Notes: a model not told the origin generated them from the letters alone. Counted from the stretch's first letter, positions 47,105-60,523 are shown. The stretch: 64,000 nt of DNA from Actinomycetospora chiangmaiensis DSM 45062 (GCF_000379625.1 NZ_KB903217.1:860043-924042), one strand, 5' to 3'. Made by a program: numbers and translations.

Positions 47105-47951
47105 CCGCAACGTCCCACCGCCCGTCCCGGAGCCGATCCGGGGCGGCGTGGTGGACGCCCACACCCACCTCGACGCGTGCGGGGCCACCGACCCGGAGAC
47201 GCTCCGCGGAGTGCTCGACCGCGCCACCGCGGCGGGTGTCACGGCGATGGTGACGACGGCGGACGACCTCGCGTCCGCGCAGTGGGCCGCGTGGGCGGCC
47301 GGCACGGATGCGCGGGTCTTCGCGGCCGTCGGGCTGCACCCGACGCGGTCGAACGACCTCACCGATGCCGCCCGCGCAGAGCTGGAACGCCTCACGACGC
47401 TGCCCCGGGTGGTCGCGGTGGGGGAGTCCGGCCTCGACGACTACTGGACCACCCGCCGGGAGGACTGCGCGCCGCTGGACGTGCAGCGCGAGGCCTTCGC
47501 GTGGCACGTCGACCTGGCCAAGCGGTCCGGCCTCCCCCTCGTGGTCCACGACCGCGAGGCGCACGACGGCATCGTCGACGTGCTCCGCGCCGAGGGCGCC
47601 CCGGGGACCGTGGTGTTCCACTGCTTCTCCGGCGGCCCCGAGCTGGCCCGGATCTGCGCCGAGCGCGGCTGGCTCATGTCGTTCTCGGGCACCGCGACGT
47701 TCCGCAACGCGAACGCCGTCGACCTCCGCGAGGCGGCCGCCCACGCCCCCGCGGACCTCGTGCTGATCGAGACCGACGCCCCGTTCCTCACCCCGCACCC
47801 GTTCCGCGGTAGGCCGAACGAGCCGTACGTCGTCCCCCACACGGTCCGGGACCTCGCAGAGCTGCGTGACGAGCCGGTCGAGGAGCTCGCCGCTGCGTCC
47901 ACCCGGAACGCCCAGCGGACTTTCCGACTGGCCGAACAGCCTCAACCGTGA
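47091..47951 (+). CDS. TatD-family metal-dependent deoxyribonuclease
   Basis: A 286-residue TIM-barrel hydrolase with VDAHTHLDA (metal ligands), [29 protein letters not shown] and [14 protein letters not shown]. TatD proteins are Mg-dependent 3'-5' exonucleases implicated in DNA repair. GTG start overlaps metG by 14 bases, as in many actinobacteria, where the metG-tatD-rpf-rsmA-ispE order is conserved. The N-terminal 20 residues before the first motif are variable. Confidence 0.92.
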   Translation: MPKGDRNVPPPVPEPIRGGVVDAHTHLDACGATDPETLRGVLDRATAAGVTAMVTTADDLASAQWAAWAAGTDARVFAAVGLHPTRSNDLTDAARAELERLTTLPRVVAVGESGLDDYWTTRREDCAPLDVQREAFAWHVDLAKRSGLPLVVHDREAHDGIVDVLRAEGAPGTVVFHCFSGGPELARICAERGWLMSFSGTATFRNANAVDLREAAAHAPADLVLIETDAPFLTPHPFRGRPNEPYVVPHTVRDLAELRDEPVEELAAASTRNAQRTFRLAEQPQP

Positions 47952-48060
47952 CCCTCCGTCGATCGAAGGTGCACGCGGTGACCGCGTTCGTCGTCGGCCA
48001 CCTGCCGTTCGGCGCACCACGTTCGTGTCGGCTTGATGGTTTCGACACCCGGGTCGTTAC

Positions 48061-49754
<1,694 letters not shown>

Positions 49755-49762
49755 CCCCGCGG

Positions 49763-49813
49763 GGTGCAAGCAATGCGTCACTGCTGGCACTGAGCGCCAG
49801 GGAAGCCACATCG
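49763..49813 (+). repeat. 51-bp dispersed repeat, copy 3
   Basis: Starts 9 bases after the rpfB stop and runs into the rpfB terminator. Contains an internal short inverted repeat CTGGC/GCCAG and shares GGTGCAAGCAATGCGTCAC exactly with copy 2. Confidence 0.8.
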
Positions 49814-49814
49814 A

Positions 49815-49854
49815 CGGACGGGCCCCGGGATCTCCTGATCCCGGGGCCCGTCCG
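49815..49854 (+). terminator. Terminator of rpfB
   Basis: Perfect 17-bp stem CGGACGGGCCCCGGGAT / ATCCCGGGGCCCGTCCG with a 6-base loop. Confidence 0.9.
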
Positions 49855-49899
49855 CGTTCCACCGGGTCCTGACGACGGGTGCCCGCGGCCCCTGGGATC

Positions 49900-50784
49900 A
49901 TGGTCGGCGTGACCCCGGGGCCCGAACAGGGCGAGCGCAGCGACGGGGGAGTCGTCCGTCTGCTGGGCGCGGGCGAGATCCGGGCGCTGGCCACGGAGCT
50001 CGGCGTGCGACCCACGAAGAAGCTCGGCCAGAACTTCGTGCACGACGCCAACACGGTCCGGCGCATCGTCCGGCTGGCGGAACTCACCGCCGACGACGTC
50101 GTCCTCGAGGTCGGCCCCGGCCTTGGCTCCCTGACGCTCGCGCTGCTCGACGAGGCCGCCGCCGTGGTCGCCGTCGAGATCGACCCGGTGCTGGCCGACC
50201 GGCTCCCCGCCACGGCGACCGACCACGCCCCCGACCGCACCCTGCACGTCGTCGAGGCGGACGCGCTGCGCATCACCGTCGCGGACCTCCCCGCGGTGCC
50301 CACGGCCCTCGTCGCGAACCTGCCCTACAACGTCGCCGTGCCCGTGGTGCTGCACCTGCTCGCGGAACTGCCCTCGCTGCGCCGGGGCCTCGTGATGGTG
50401 CAGTCGGAGGTCGCCGACCGCCTCGCGGCCCGACCCGGCGAGGCCGCCTACGGGGCGCCCAGCGCGAAGCTCGCGTGGTACGCCGACGCGCGGCGCGCCG
50501 GCCCCGTCCCGCGCGGGGTGTTCTGGCCGGTCCCGGGCGTCGACTCGGCGCTCGTGGCCTTCGAGCGCCGCCCGGAGCCCGACGGGGACCGACGCGCCAC
50601 CTTCGCCGTCGTCGACGCCGCCTTCGCGCAGCGCCGCAAGGGGCTGCGCGCCGCGCTGTCCGGGTGGGCCGGGTCGCCGGCCGAGGCCGAGCGGCGCCTG
50701 CGCGCGGCCGGGATCGACCCGACCACGCGGGGCGAGCAGCTCGACGTCACGCGCTTCGCCGCGCTCGCCGCGACCCCGTCCTGA
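49900..50784 (+). CDS. rsmA: 16S rRNA (adenine1518/1519-N6)-dimethyltransferase RsmA
   Basis: Dimethylates two adenines near the 3' end of 16S rRNA during ribosome maturation. Motifs: [22 protein letters not shown] (SAM binding), AVEIDPVLA, and the target-adenine motif NLPYN. C-terminal domain has the usual [12 protein letters not shown]. 294 residues from ATG 49900; GTG at 49909 and GTG at 49879 are alternatives. It lies between rpfB and ispE as in many actinobacteria, but here two opposing membrane-protein genes are inserted before ispE. Confidence 0.94.
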   Translation: MVGVTPGPEQGERSDGGVVRLLGAGEIRALATELGVRPTKKLGQNFVHDANTVRRIVRLAELTADDVVLEVGPGLGSLTLALLDEAAAVVAVEIDPVLADRLPATATDHAPDRTLHVVEADALRITVADLPAVPTALVANLPYNVAVPVVLHLLAELPSLRRGLVMVQSEVADRLAARPGEAAYGAPSAKLAWYADARRAGPVPRGVFWPVPGVDSALVAFERRPEPDGDRRATFAVVDAAFAQRRKGLRAALSGWAGSPAEAERRLRAAGIDPTTRGEQLDVTRFAALAATPS

Positions 50785-50815
50785 CGACGGGTCCGGCCGG
50801 ACCCGTCGTCAGGAC
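50778..50815. terminator. 38-bp perfect palindrome at the rsmA stop
   Basis: GTCCTGACGACGGGTCCGG and its exact reverse complement directly abut, giving a 19-bp stem with no fixed loop that includes the rsmA stop codon. It sits between convergent genes. Part of it, GTCCTGACGACGGGT, also occurs at 49866-49880 upstream of rsmA, and GTCCTGAC/GTCAGGAC recurs at 50831-50853. Confidence 0.75.
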
Positions 50816-50867
50816 CGTGCGAGTGGCGCCGTCCTGACCTCGGGTGTCAGGACTGCGCCGCTGCTGA

Positions 50868-51857
50868 TCACGCCGGCGCGGGCAGCAGCCGCCCGACGAG
50901 GTCGGAGAGCGTCAGCAGGCCGATCGAGCGCCCGTCGGACTCCACCAGCGCGAGGTGGGCCCGCTGCTCGCGCATCGTGATGACCGCGGCGTGCAGCAGG
51001 GTGTCCGCGTCGAGGTGCAGCACCGGACGCATCACCTCCCGCGCCGTGGTGGCCGACGGGCGGGTCAGTGTGTCGCGGACGTGCACGTAGCCCACCGGGC
51101 GCTCGCCGTCGGACACGACGAGCCGCAGGTGGCCGCTGTCGCGGGCGAGTGCCCGGACGGCGGCGACGTCGTCGTCGGCCGACACCCCGACGGGTTCCCG
51201 TGCGAGGTCGCGGAGCGGTGTGCGCTCGAGCTCCAGCGCGGCGAGCAGCTGGTCGCGGCGCTTCGCGTCGAGCGCGCCGGTCTCGGCGGAGTGGTCGACG
51301 AGCTCGCGCAGGTCGTCGGCGCTCCGCCCGCCCGCCATCTCGTCGACCGGCTCGACGCCGAGCGCCCGCAGGCAGCGGTTCGCGGCGCCGTTGAGCACCA
51401 CGAGCAGCGGCCGGGTGATCACCATGAAGGCCCGCATCGGCAGCGCCAGCAGCATCGCCGAGCGCTCCGGGTGGGCGATGGCCCACGACTTCGGGGCCAT
51501 CTCGCCGACCACGAGGTGCAGGAACGTCACGACGACGAGCGAGATCACGAAGGACGCGACCCCGGCCACGCCGGCGGGGACGCCCAAGCCGGTCAGCAGC
51601 GGGTCCAGGGCCTCGTCGACGGCGGGCTTGGTCACCGCGCCGAGACCGAGGACGCACAGCGTGATCCCGAGCTGCGACCCGGCGAGCAGCAGGGACAGGT
51701 CCCGGGCGCTGCGCAGGGCCGCGCGGGCGGACGCGCTGCGCGCCGCCTCCTCCTCGAGCCGGTAGGTCCGCGCTGCGACGAGCGCGAACTCGACGGCCAC
51801 GAAGAACGCGGACGCGACGATCAGCAGGACCGACACGGCGATCGCCGTGGCGCTCAT
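50868..51857 (-). CDS. DUF21/CBS hemolysin-family membrane protein, second of pair
   Basis: A 329-residue CNNM/CorC-like protein: an N-terminal DUF21 domain with about four helices (residues 1-170, LAGSQLGITLCVLGLG and HLVVGEMAPKSWA) and two CBS motifs (about 205-325). It lacks the C-terminal CorC_HlyC domain found in its upstream partner. The family is linked to Mg2+/Co2+ efflux and metal homeostasis, not to haemolysis. ATG at 51857 overlaps the partner's stop (ATGA). Confidence 0.86.
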   Translation of the reverse strand: MSATAIAVSVLLIVASAFFVAVEFALVAARTYRLEEEAARSASARAALRSARDLSLLLAGSQLGITLCVLGLGAVTKPAVDEALDPLLTGLGVPAGVAGVASFVISLVVVTFLHLVVGEMAPKSWAIAHPERSAMLLALPMRAFMVITRPLLVVLNGAANRCLRALGVEPVDEMAGGRSADDLRELVDHSAETGALDAKRRDQLLAALELERTPLRDLAREPVGVSADDDVAAVRALARDSGHLRLVVSDGERPVGYVHVRDTLTRPSATTAREVMRPVLHLDADTLLHAAVITMREQRAHLALVESDGRSIGLLTLSDLVGRLLPAPA

Positions 51858-53266
51858 CGGGAGACCTCCGGAGCGGTGGAACCGGTGGGACCGGTGGAGC
51901 CGGCGGCCGGGACCCACTGCAGGTGGACCTCGGCGGGGACGCGCCGGTCGACGGTGCGCACGGTGGCGCGCAGCGTGCGGTCGGGCTCGTCGGGGTCGTC
52001 GTCGGAGAGGGTGACGACGACGGCGTCGCCCGGCTCGGGCAGCCGGGCCAGCTCCGCGACGACGAGGCCCGCGATGGTCTGGTACCCGCCCTCGGGGAGC
52101 TCCGCGTCGATGAGGCGGGACACCTCGTCGACGTGCTGGTCCCCGGGGACGACCCAGCCGTCCCCGGCGGTCCGCGCCCGGTCGGTGTCCGCGGCGTCGT
52201 GCTCGTCGGTGATCTCGCCGACGAGCTCCTCGGCGACGTCCTCCACGGTGATCACGCCCGCGAGGTCGCCGTACTCGTCGAGGACACAGGCAAGCTCGGC
52301 GTCCTCACCGCGCAGCTGCTCGAGCACCTGCGGCAGCGGCAGCGTCGAGGGCACGAGGACCGGGGCGCGCATGAGGTCGGCGACGGGCGCGTCGGGCGAG
52401 CCGGTCCAGGCGAGCACGTCGCGCAGGCAGACCACGCCGACGAGGTCGGGGGCCGAGCCGGCCCCGCCGTCGGAGACCTCGGGCGGCGTGCCGAGCACCG
52501 GGTAGCGGGAGTGGCCGCCGGACATGAGCCGCGTCAGGTGGGCGACCGTGTCGTCGGCGCGGACCCAGGACACACGCGGGCGGGGGATCATCGCGGCGCG
52601 GGCGGTGCGCTCGGAGAAGTCCACCGACCGGTCGAGCAGCGCGGCGAGCTCGGGGCGCAGGTCCCCGGAGTCGCGCGAGTCGTCGATGATGGCCTCGAGG
52701 TCGCGGGGCGTGGCCGAGTGCTCGACGTCGTGCACGGGCTCGACGCGCAACGCCGTGAGCAGCAGGTTCGAGGCGGCGTCGAAGAGGCGGATCAGCCACC
52801 CGAACAGGCCGAGGTAGACCGTCGTCGAGACGGCGAGCGCGCGGGCCACCGGCTCGGGGCGGGCGATCGCGAGGTTCTTCGGGAACAGCTCGCCGAACAC
52901 CATCTGCACCACGGTGGAGAGCAGCAGCGCGAACACGGTGCCGATGACCACGCCCACCGCGGTGGGTACGCCGGCGCCGCCGAGCAGCGCGCCGACGCCG
53001 TCGCCGATGAGGGGCTCGGCCACGTAGCCGACCAGCAGGCCGGTGACGGTGATGCCGAGCTGGGCGCCGGAGAGCATGAAGGACGTGCGGCGGGTGATGT
53101 CGAGCGCGCGCACGGCGCCGGCGTCCCCCTCGGCGGCGCGGGCCCGCAGCCGGGCGCGGTCGACGGCCATGTAGCCGAACTCCTGCGCCACGAAGTACCC
53201 GGTGGCGGCGGTGATGAGGACGACCACCACCACGCCGAGCAGGATGCCGAGGATCGTCGTGATCAT
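51854..53266 (-). CDS. DUF21/CBS/CorC hemolysin-family membrane protein, first of pair
   Basis: A 470-residue protein with DUF21 (four helices, about 1-190; LSGAQLGITVTGLLVGYVAEP, VQMVFGELFPKNLAIARPE), a CBS pair (about 215-345, ending LDEYGDLAGVITVEDV) and a CorC_HlyC domain (about 360-450). Probably a metal-ion exporter or its regulator in the plasma membrane. Actinobacteria often carry such long-short pairs; heteromer formation is an inference. The two genes are inserted on the opposite strand between rsmA and ispE. Confidence 0.88.
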   Translation of the reverse strand: MITTILGILLGVVVVVLITAATGYFVAQEFGYMAVDRARLRARAAEGDAGAVRALDITRRTSFMLSGAQLGITVTGLLVGYVAEPLIGDGVGALLGGAGVPTAVGVVIGTVFALLLSTVVQMVFGELFPKNLAIARPEPVARALAVSTTVYLGLFGWLIRLFDAASNLLLTALRVEPVHDVEHSATPRDLEAIIDDSRDSGDLRPELAALLDRSVDFSERTARAAMIPRPRVSWVRADDTVAHLTRLMSGGHSRYPVLGTPPEVSDGGAGSAPDLVGVVCLRDVLAWTGSPDAPVADLMRAPVLVPSTLPLPQVLEQLRGEDAELACVLDEYGDLAGVITVEDVAEELVGEITDEHDAADTDRARTAGDGWVVPGDQHVDEVSRLIDAELPEGGYQTIAGLVVAELARLPEPGDAVVVTLSDDDPDEPDRTLRATVRTVDRRVPAEVHLQWVPAAGSTGPTGSTAPEVSR

Positions 53267-53455
53267 CGGGGGGCCACCACCTGGTCGGCTCGACCGGTGG
53301 TGTCAGGACTGTGACTGGGGTCCATGGCTCCTCGCCTCGGGGACTGCCTGGGGATCTCGCGGCCTCGAACCCACCAACGTGTGTCCGGTTCGAGAGGTTC
53401 CCGGGGTGGGCCGGTCGTGGACGACCGGTCGAGGGCCCTTCCGTACCCTGGACGG

Positions 53456-54499
53456 GTGCTCTCCGCCGTCGGGCCCCCGGTGACCGTCCGTGTCCCGGCC
53501 AAGATCAACCTCCACCTCGCGGTGGGCGACCTGCGCGCCGACGGCTACCACGACCTCGTCACCGTCTTCCAGGCGTTGAACCTCTTCGACGAGATCTCGG
53601 TGGTCTCGACGCACGCCGGGCGCGCGGTGGACCGGATCGGCACCGGGGCTCCCGGGGTGGAGCTGCTGGGCGACGTCACCGACGCCGAGCGCGACGCCGT
53701 CCCGCTCGACCCGTCGAACCTCGCCTGGAGGGCGGCGGTGGCGCTGGCCGAGGTCGCGGACCGGGAGCCCGACGTCCGGATCGGCATCCGCAAGTCGATC
53801 CCGGTGGCGGGCGGGATGGCCGGCGGCAGCGCCGACGCCGCCGGGACACTGCTCGCCCTCTCCACCCTCTGGCGGCTGGACCTCGGCCGCGAGGCGCTGA
53901 TGGAGGTCGCGGCCGGCGTCGGCAGCGACGTCGCCTTCGCGCTGCACGGCGGCACCGCCCTCGGGACCGGGCGCGGCGAGAACCTCGTGCCCGTCCTCTC
54001 CCGCCACACGTTCCACTGGGTGGTCGCGCTCTCCGACCACGGGCTGTCGACGCCGACGGTGTTCGGCGAGCTCGACCGGCTCCGCGCCGCCGCCACCCCC
54101 GAGAGCCCGGTCCGTCGGGTCGGTGACGTCGAGCCGGTCCTCGAGGCCGTCGCGTCGGGCGAGGCGCGCTCGCTCGCGCTGCTGCTCGGCAACGACCTGC
54201 AGGCGGCGGCGGTCAGCCTCGACCCGGGGCTCCGGCGGACGCTGCGCGCCGGCGTGGCGGCCGGTGCCCTCGCCGGGGTGGTGTCCGGCTCCGGGCCGAC
54301 CTGCGTGTTCCTGTGCGCCGACGGTCCCGACGCCGTCCGGGTCGCCGCCGAGCTCGCCGGGGCCGGGGTGTGCCGCACGGTGCGCGTCGCCCACGGACCG
54401 GTGCCCGGGGCCCGCGTCACCGACGGCGACCCGGCCCGCCCACCCCGCGGCCCCGGCGGCCCGCCCGCGTCCGATCCCGGCCCGAACATGTACGCCTGA
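53456..54499 (+). CDS. ispE: 4-diphosphocytidyl-2-C-methyl-D-erythritol kinase
   Basis: ATP-dependent kinase of the non-mevalonate isoprenoid pathway. The 347-residue GHMP kinase shows [20 protein letters not shown], the ATP loop [33 protein letters not shown] and the C-terminal [13 protein letters not shown] at 53456 is used; GTG at 53480 ([11 protein letters not shown]) is closer to the domain start. About 40 residues of Pro/Gly-rich tail extend beyond the usual length. The next gene, an ABC-F ATPase, follows after 9 bases, a conserved actinobacterial order. Confidence 0.95.
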   Translation: MLSAVGPPVTVRVPAKINLHLAVGDLRADGYHDLVTVFQALNLFDEISVVSTHAGRAVDRIGTGAPGVELLGDVTDAERDAVPLDPSNLAWRAAVALAEVADREPDVRIGIRKSIPVAGGMAGGSADAAGTLLALSTLWRLDLGREALMEVAAGVGSDVAFALHGGTALGTGRGENLVPVLSRHTFHWVVALSDHGLSTPTVFGELDRLRAAATPESPVRRVGDVEPVLEAVASGEARSLALLLGNDLQAAAVSLDPGLRRTLRAGVAAGALAGVVSGSGPTCVFLCADGPDAVRVAAELAGAGVCRTVRVAHGPVPGARVTDGDPARPPRGPGGPPASDPGPNMYA

Positions 54500-54508
54500 A
54501 AGGCTGCT

Positions 54509-56299
<1,791 letters not shown>

Positions 56300-56333
56300 C
56301 CCGTTCCCGACGTGGAAGGACGATGATCGACCC

Positions 56334-57998
56334 ATGGACGCAGACGTCATCGTCGTCGGGGCCGGCCTGGCCGGGCTCGTGGCCACCGCGGAGCTCGCCG
56401 ACGCGGGCCGCCGGGTGATCCTGCTCGACCAGGAGCCCGAGGCCTCGTTGGGCGGGCAGGCGTTCTGGTCGTTCGGCGGGCTGTTCCTGGTCGACTCGCC
56501 CGAGCAGCGCCGCCTCGGGGTGAAGGACTCGGTCGACCTGGCGTGGCAGGACTGGCTCGGCTCGGCGGAGTTCGACCGTGACGAGGGCGCGCACGGCGAG
56601 GACCACTGGGGCCGGCGGTGGGCGCGGGCCTACGTCGAGTTCGCCGCGGGGGAGAAGCGGTCCTGGCTGCACCAGCAGGGGATGCGCTGGTTTCCCGTCG
56701 TCGGGTGGGCCGAGCGCGGCGGCTACGGTGCGACCGGGCACGGCAACTCGGTGCCCCGCTTCCACGTCACGTGGGGCACCGGCCCCGGGGTCGTCGAGCC
56801 GTTCGAGCGCCGGGTCCGCGCGGCGGTCGAGCGGGGCCGGGTCGAGCTGCGGTTCCGGCACCGGGTCGACCGGCTCACCGTGACCGGCGGCGCCGTCGAC
56901 GGCGTGGTCGGTCGCGTCCTCGAACCCAGCGCCGTACTGCGCGGGCAGTCCAGCTCCCGCGCCGAGGTCGGCGACTTCGAGCTGCACGCCCCGGCGGTCC
57001 TCGTCACGTCGGGTGGGATCGGCGGCAACCACGACCTCGTCCGTAAGTTCTGGCCGGAGCGACTCGGTGGTGCGCCGCGGTCGATGATCTCGGGCGTCCC
57101 TGCGCACGTCGACGGGCGCATGCTCGACATCGCCGGCGACGCCGGGGCCCGCCTGGTCAACCGCGACCGGATGTGGCACTACACCGAGGGCCTCGTGGAC
57201 TGGGACCCGATCTGGCCGATGCACGGCATCCGCATCCTGCCGGGGCCGTCGTCGCTGTGGCTCGACGCGACCGGTCACCGCCTGCCCGTGCCGCTCTACC
57301 CGGGCTTCGACACGCTCGGCACGCTCGCCCACCTGCGCACCACCGGGCACGACCACTCCTGGTTCGTCCTCACCCAGAAGATCATCGAGCGGGAGTTCGC
57401 GCTCTCGGGGTCCGAGCAGAACCCCGACCTCACCGGCAAGGACCTGCGCATGACGCTGAGCCGGGTCCTGCCCGGCGCTCCCGCCCCGGTGGAGGCGTTC
57501 AAGCAGAAGGGCGAGGACTTCGTCGTCGCCGAGAACCTGCGCGACCTCGTCGACGGGATGAACAAGCTGACCGACACGCCGCTGCTGGACTACCAGCAGG
57601 TCGAGCGGGAGGTCGTCGCCCGCGACCGCGAGATGGCGAACTCGTTCACCAAGGACGCGCAGATCAACGCCATCCACGGGGCGCGGCGCTACCTCGGGGA
57701 CCGGCTCGCCCGCGTCGCCACGCCGCACCGGCTGCTCGACCCGAAGGCCGGCCCGCTCATCGCCACCCGGCTCAGCATCCTCACCCGCAAGAGCCTCGGC
57801 GGGCTGCAGACCGACCTGTCGGGCCAGGTGCAGCAGCCCGACGGCTCCCCGCTGCGCGGCCTTTACGCCGCCGGCGAGGCGGCCGGATTCGGTGGCGGCG
57901 GCGTCCACGGGTACCGGTCCCTCGAGGGCACCTTCCTCGGCGGCTGCATCTTCTCCGGACGCCAGGCCGGACGGGCTCTCGCGGCGATCACCGCCTGA
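56334..57998 (+). CDS. FAD-binding dehydrogenase, 3-ketosteroid-dehydrogenase-like
   Basis: A 554-residue flavoprotein of the FAD_binding_2 (fumarate reductase/KstD) family. FAD site VIVVGAGLAGLVATAELA (about 5-22), ILLDQEP, GGQAFWSFGGLF, a central ILVTSGGIGGNHDL type stretch and the C-terminal GLYAAGEAAGFGGGGVHGYRSLEGTFLGGCIFSGRQAG. It resembles proteins annotated as FAD-dependent KstD-like oxidoreductases of actinobacteria; the steroid substrate is not proven. ATG at 56334 is required by the Rossmann motif, although GGAAGGA is 13 bases away. Confidence 0.85.
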   Translation: MDADVIVVGAGLAGLVATAELADAGRRVILLDQEPEASLGGQAFWSFGGLFLVDSPEQRRLGVKDSVDLAWQDWLGSAEFDRDEGAHGEDHWGRRWARAYVEFAAGEKRSWLHQQGMRWFPVVGWAERGGYGATGHGNSVPRFHVTWGTGPGVVEPFERRVRAAVERGRVELRFRHRVDRLTVTGGAVDGVVGRVLEPSAVLRGQSSSRAEVGDFELHAPAVLVTSGGIGGNHDLVRKFWPERLGGAPRSMISGVPAHVDGRMLDIAGDAGARLVNRDRMWHYTEGLVDWDPIWPMHGIRILPGPSSLWLDATGHRLPVPLYPGFDTLGTLAHLRTTGHDHSWFVLTQKIIEREFALSGSEQNPDLTGKDLRMTLSRVLPGAPAPVEAFKQKGEDFVVAENLRDLVDGMNKLTDTPLLDYQQVEREVVARDREMANSFTKDAQINAIHGARRYLGDRLARVATPHRLLDPKAGPLIATRLSILTRKSLGGLQTDLSGQVQQPDGSPLRGLYAAGEAAGFGGGGVHGYRSLEGTFLGGCIFSGRQAGRALAAITA

Positions 57999-58101
57999 GG
58001 CTGAACGCGGTCGCGGGCCAACCGTGCACAACCGCCGTATCTGCCCGGTTGACGCGGCGCGCCTCTTCGACGGCGTCGTTCGCGGCTGAGAGGCTGCTCC
58101 G

Positions 58102-59199
58102 ATGACCGCGGCGGAGCTCTCTCAGGATGCTTCCGGGGAGCTCGTCGAGCATCGCGACGAGCTCACCGCGCGGGCGGAGTCCTACGCGCGCGGCGCTCGG
58201 GCGGCGAACACCTGGTCGGCCTACGAGCGGCAGTGGCGCCGCTTTGAGATGTGGTGCGCATCGGTGGGTGATCGGGCGCTGCCGGCGGATCCGCTGACCG
58301 TCGCGCGGTTCCTGGCCGATCTGGCCCCGGTCTGGCGCCCGGCCACCCCGGCGGATCCTTCGAGCGCCGTGGTGGCGGGGCAGGTGTGTCAGCGGGAGGG
58401 CCTGCGACCGGGCACGTTGTCGGGGTATCTGGCGGCGATCTCGGTGGTGCACCAGACCGCGCAGCTCGACAACCCCGTTCAGGCCGAAGCGGTCCGCCGG
58501 ACCATCACCGGTATCCGCCGCCACCCCGGCGTCGCCCCGACCCGCCGTCGCGCCGCCGCGCGGCGTGAACCGCTGGTCGAAGTGCTGCGGCTGCTGCGCC
58601 CCGAGGAGGTGTTGGCGGACGCCCGCGACCACGCCCTGCTGCTGGTCGGGTGGAAGGCGGCGTTGCGCACCGATGACCTCGCCCGGCTGCAGATGGCCGA
58701 TCTGCATCCCTCCGAGCAGGGCCTCTCGGTGTACCTGGCCCGCTCCAAGACCGACCAGCACGGCGCCGGCGTCACCGTCGGCATCGCCGCACCGTCCTCC
58801 GAGGCCGCGGTGGGGGAGGGGAGCGGTGAATCGACGCTGCTCGACGCCGGCGCTGCCTGGACTCGCTGGCGGGATCTGCTCGGCTCCCACGGCATCCTCG
58901 AAGGCCCCGCCTGGCGTGGCGTCGACCGCTACGGCCGCCGCCCCCGCGCCAGCGGCCTACACCGCAACTCCATCGCCGAGATCATCAAACGCCGCGCCAA
59001 TGCCGCCGGGCTCGAGGACGCCGACCTGTGGGGCGGGCACAGCCTGCGACGCGGGTTCGCCACCGAAGCCATCGCCGCCGGCGTCCCCGAACGCGACGTC
59101 CAACGCCACGGCCGCTGGCGCTCCCGCGCCTCCATGGACCCCTACATCGACGCCGCCCGCACCTTCGACCCCACCAACCCCACCCACTGGCTCACTTGA
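58102..59199 (+). CDS. Tyrosine-type recombinase/integrase
   Basis: A 365-residue recombinase. N-terminal SAM-like core-binding domain (about 15-145, NTWSAYERQWRRFEMWC) and a catalytic domain with the full set Arg189, Lys216, His313-x2-Arg316, His336 (HGRW) and nucleophile Tyr348. All residues needed for strand exchange are present. No tRNA gene, excisionase or clear attachment repeat was seen beside it. It marks the border between the ordered core genes and the degraded 3' zone, so it may be the integrase of a relic island or a solitary phage-like recombinase. Confidence 0.9.
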   Translation: MTAAELSQDASGELVEHRDELTARAESYARGARAANTWSAYERQWRRFEMWCASVGDRALPADPLTVARFLADLAPVWRPATPADPSSAVVAGQVCQREGLRPGTLSGYLAAISVVHQTAQLDNPVQAEAVRRTITGIRRHPGVAPTRRRAAARREPLVEVLRLLRPEEVLADARDHALLLVGWKAALRTDDLARLQMADLHPSEQGLSVYLARSKTDQHGAGVTVGIAAPSSEAAVGEGSGESTLLDAGAAWTRWRDLLGSHGILEGPAWRGVDRYGRRPRASGLHRNSIAEIIKRRANAAGLEDADLWGGHSLRRGFATEAIAAGVPERDVQRHGRWRSRASMDPYIDAARTFDPTNPTHWLT

Positions 59200-59386
59200 T
59201 GGGCCGACTTCGCGAGCACGGACCCGCGGCTCCTACCTTTCGCCCGGGTGGAGCAATAATCGCGCTTATCGCCCATTTGCCACCGGAGAGCGCCGTCGAG
59301 GGGGCTAACGCCCCGTTCGTGTGGTTCGACGTCACCGACTGAGATCTTCGGCGACCGGTCGGGATGTCGTGGCCTGGGGGGCGTTC

Positions 59387-60523
59387 ATGGGAATCAGTGA
59401 TCGGGTGGCGGAGCTGACCGCGAAGCTGGCGTCGCAGCGCGGGGCGATCGAGACCGAGGAGGCGACGAAGAACGCCTTCGTGATGCCGTTCATCGGCCAG
59501 GTCCTGGGCTACGACGTGTTCAACCCGTCCGAGGTCATCCCGGAGTTCACCGCCGACGTCGGCACGAAGAAGGGCGAGAAGATCGACTACGCCCTCGTGC
59601 ACGGCGGCGCGGTGCAGATGCTGATCGAGGCCAAGAAGGTCACCGAGCCGCTGCGCCTCGAGCACGCCTCCCAGCTCTACCGGTACTTCGCTGTCACCAA
59701 CGCCCGCGTCGCGATCCTGACCAACGGACAGGTGTGGGAGTTCTACACCGACCTCGACGAGCCGAACCGGATGGACACCAAGCCGTTCCTGGTGCTCGAC
59801 CTGGCCGCGGTCGACCGGACCCTGCTCCCCGAGCTCGCGAAGCTCACCCGCGAATCGTTCGACCTCGACTCTGTCATCAGCGCCGCCGGCGAGCTCAAGT
59901 ACATCGGGGCCATCAAGCGCGAGCTGGCCGCCGAGTTCCGCGAGCCCTCCGAGGACTGGGTGCGCTTCCTCGGGGTCCGCGTCTTCAGCGGCAAGAACTT
60001 CACCCGCCAGGTCCGCGAGCAGTTCGCGCCGCTGGTCGAGAAGGCCGCCAACCAGTTCCTCAACGAGAAGGTCAACGAGCGGCTCAAGACCGCACTCGGC
60101 CCGGAAGCCGTGCTCGACACGAACCCCGTTGCCGAGCCGCGCCAGCCTGCGCCTACCGCAGCCCCTGAGGCGGCCTCAGGGGCGATCGCGCCCGACAACG
60201 ATCCGGCGGGCGAGATCGTGACGACCGAGGAGGAGCTCGAGGGCTTCCGGATCGTGCGAGCAATCGTCTGTAGCGAGGTCGCTGCCGCTCGGGTCGTGTC
60301 CCGTGACGCCAAAACCTACTTCGGGGTGCTGCTCGACGACAACAACCGCAAGCCCATCGCCCGGCTCTGGTTTAACCGCTCCCAGCGCTATCTCGGCGTG
60401 TTCGACGAGAACAAGGCCGAGACCCGCCTCCCGATCACTGACGTCACCGACATCTACCAGCACGCCGACCAGCTACGGAAGACCGTGGCGTCCTACCTGG
60501 CGCGCACCGGGACCTCCGCGTAG
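59387..60523 (+). CDS. Stand-alone type I restriction HsdR N-terminal-domain protein
   Basis: A 378-residue protein whose first half is the HSDR_N (COG4748) nuclease-like domain: ETEEATKNAFVMPFIGQVLGYDV, then a PD-(D/E)xK-type core with Asp67 and Glu81-x-Lys83 (KIDYALV...LIEAKK). There is no helicase, methylase or specificity partner. After a Pro/Ala linker the C-terminal third (TYFGVLLDDNNRKPIARLWFN) is typical of these solo proteins. Such genes are common in phage, islands and defence loci, with function unproven. It follows the recombinase by about 190 bases on the same strand. Confidence 0.8.
   Translation: MGISDRVAELTAKLASQRGAIETEEATKNAFVMPFIGQVLGYDVFNPSEVIPEFTADVGTKKGEKIDYALVHGGAVQMLIEAKKVTEPLRLEHASQLYRYFAVTNARVAILTNGQVWEFYTDLDEPNRMDTKPFLVLDLAAVDRTLLPELAKLTRESFDLDSVISAAGELKYIGAIKRELAAEFREPSEDWVRFLGVRVFSGKNFTRQVREQFAPLVEKAANQFLNEKVNERLKTALGPEAVLDTNPVAEPRQPAPTAAPEAASGAIAPDNDPAGEIVTTEEELEGFRIVRAIVCSEVAAARVVSRDAKTYFGVLLDDNNRKPIARLWFNRSQRYLGVFDENKAETRLPITDVTDIYQHADQLRKTVASYLARTGTSA

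Noticed and set aside
50868..53266. Haemolysin toxins
   Set aside because: The family name hemolysin is historical; DUF21, CBS and CorC domains indicate metal transport or its regulation.
58003..58101. tRNA attachment site next to the recombinase
   Set aside because: No tRNA-like sequence and no matching direct repeat were found on the two sides of the recombinase.
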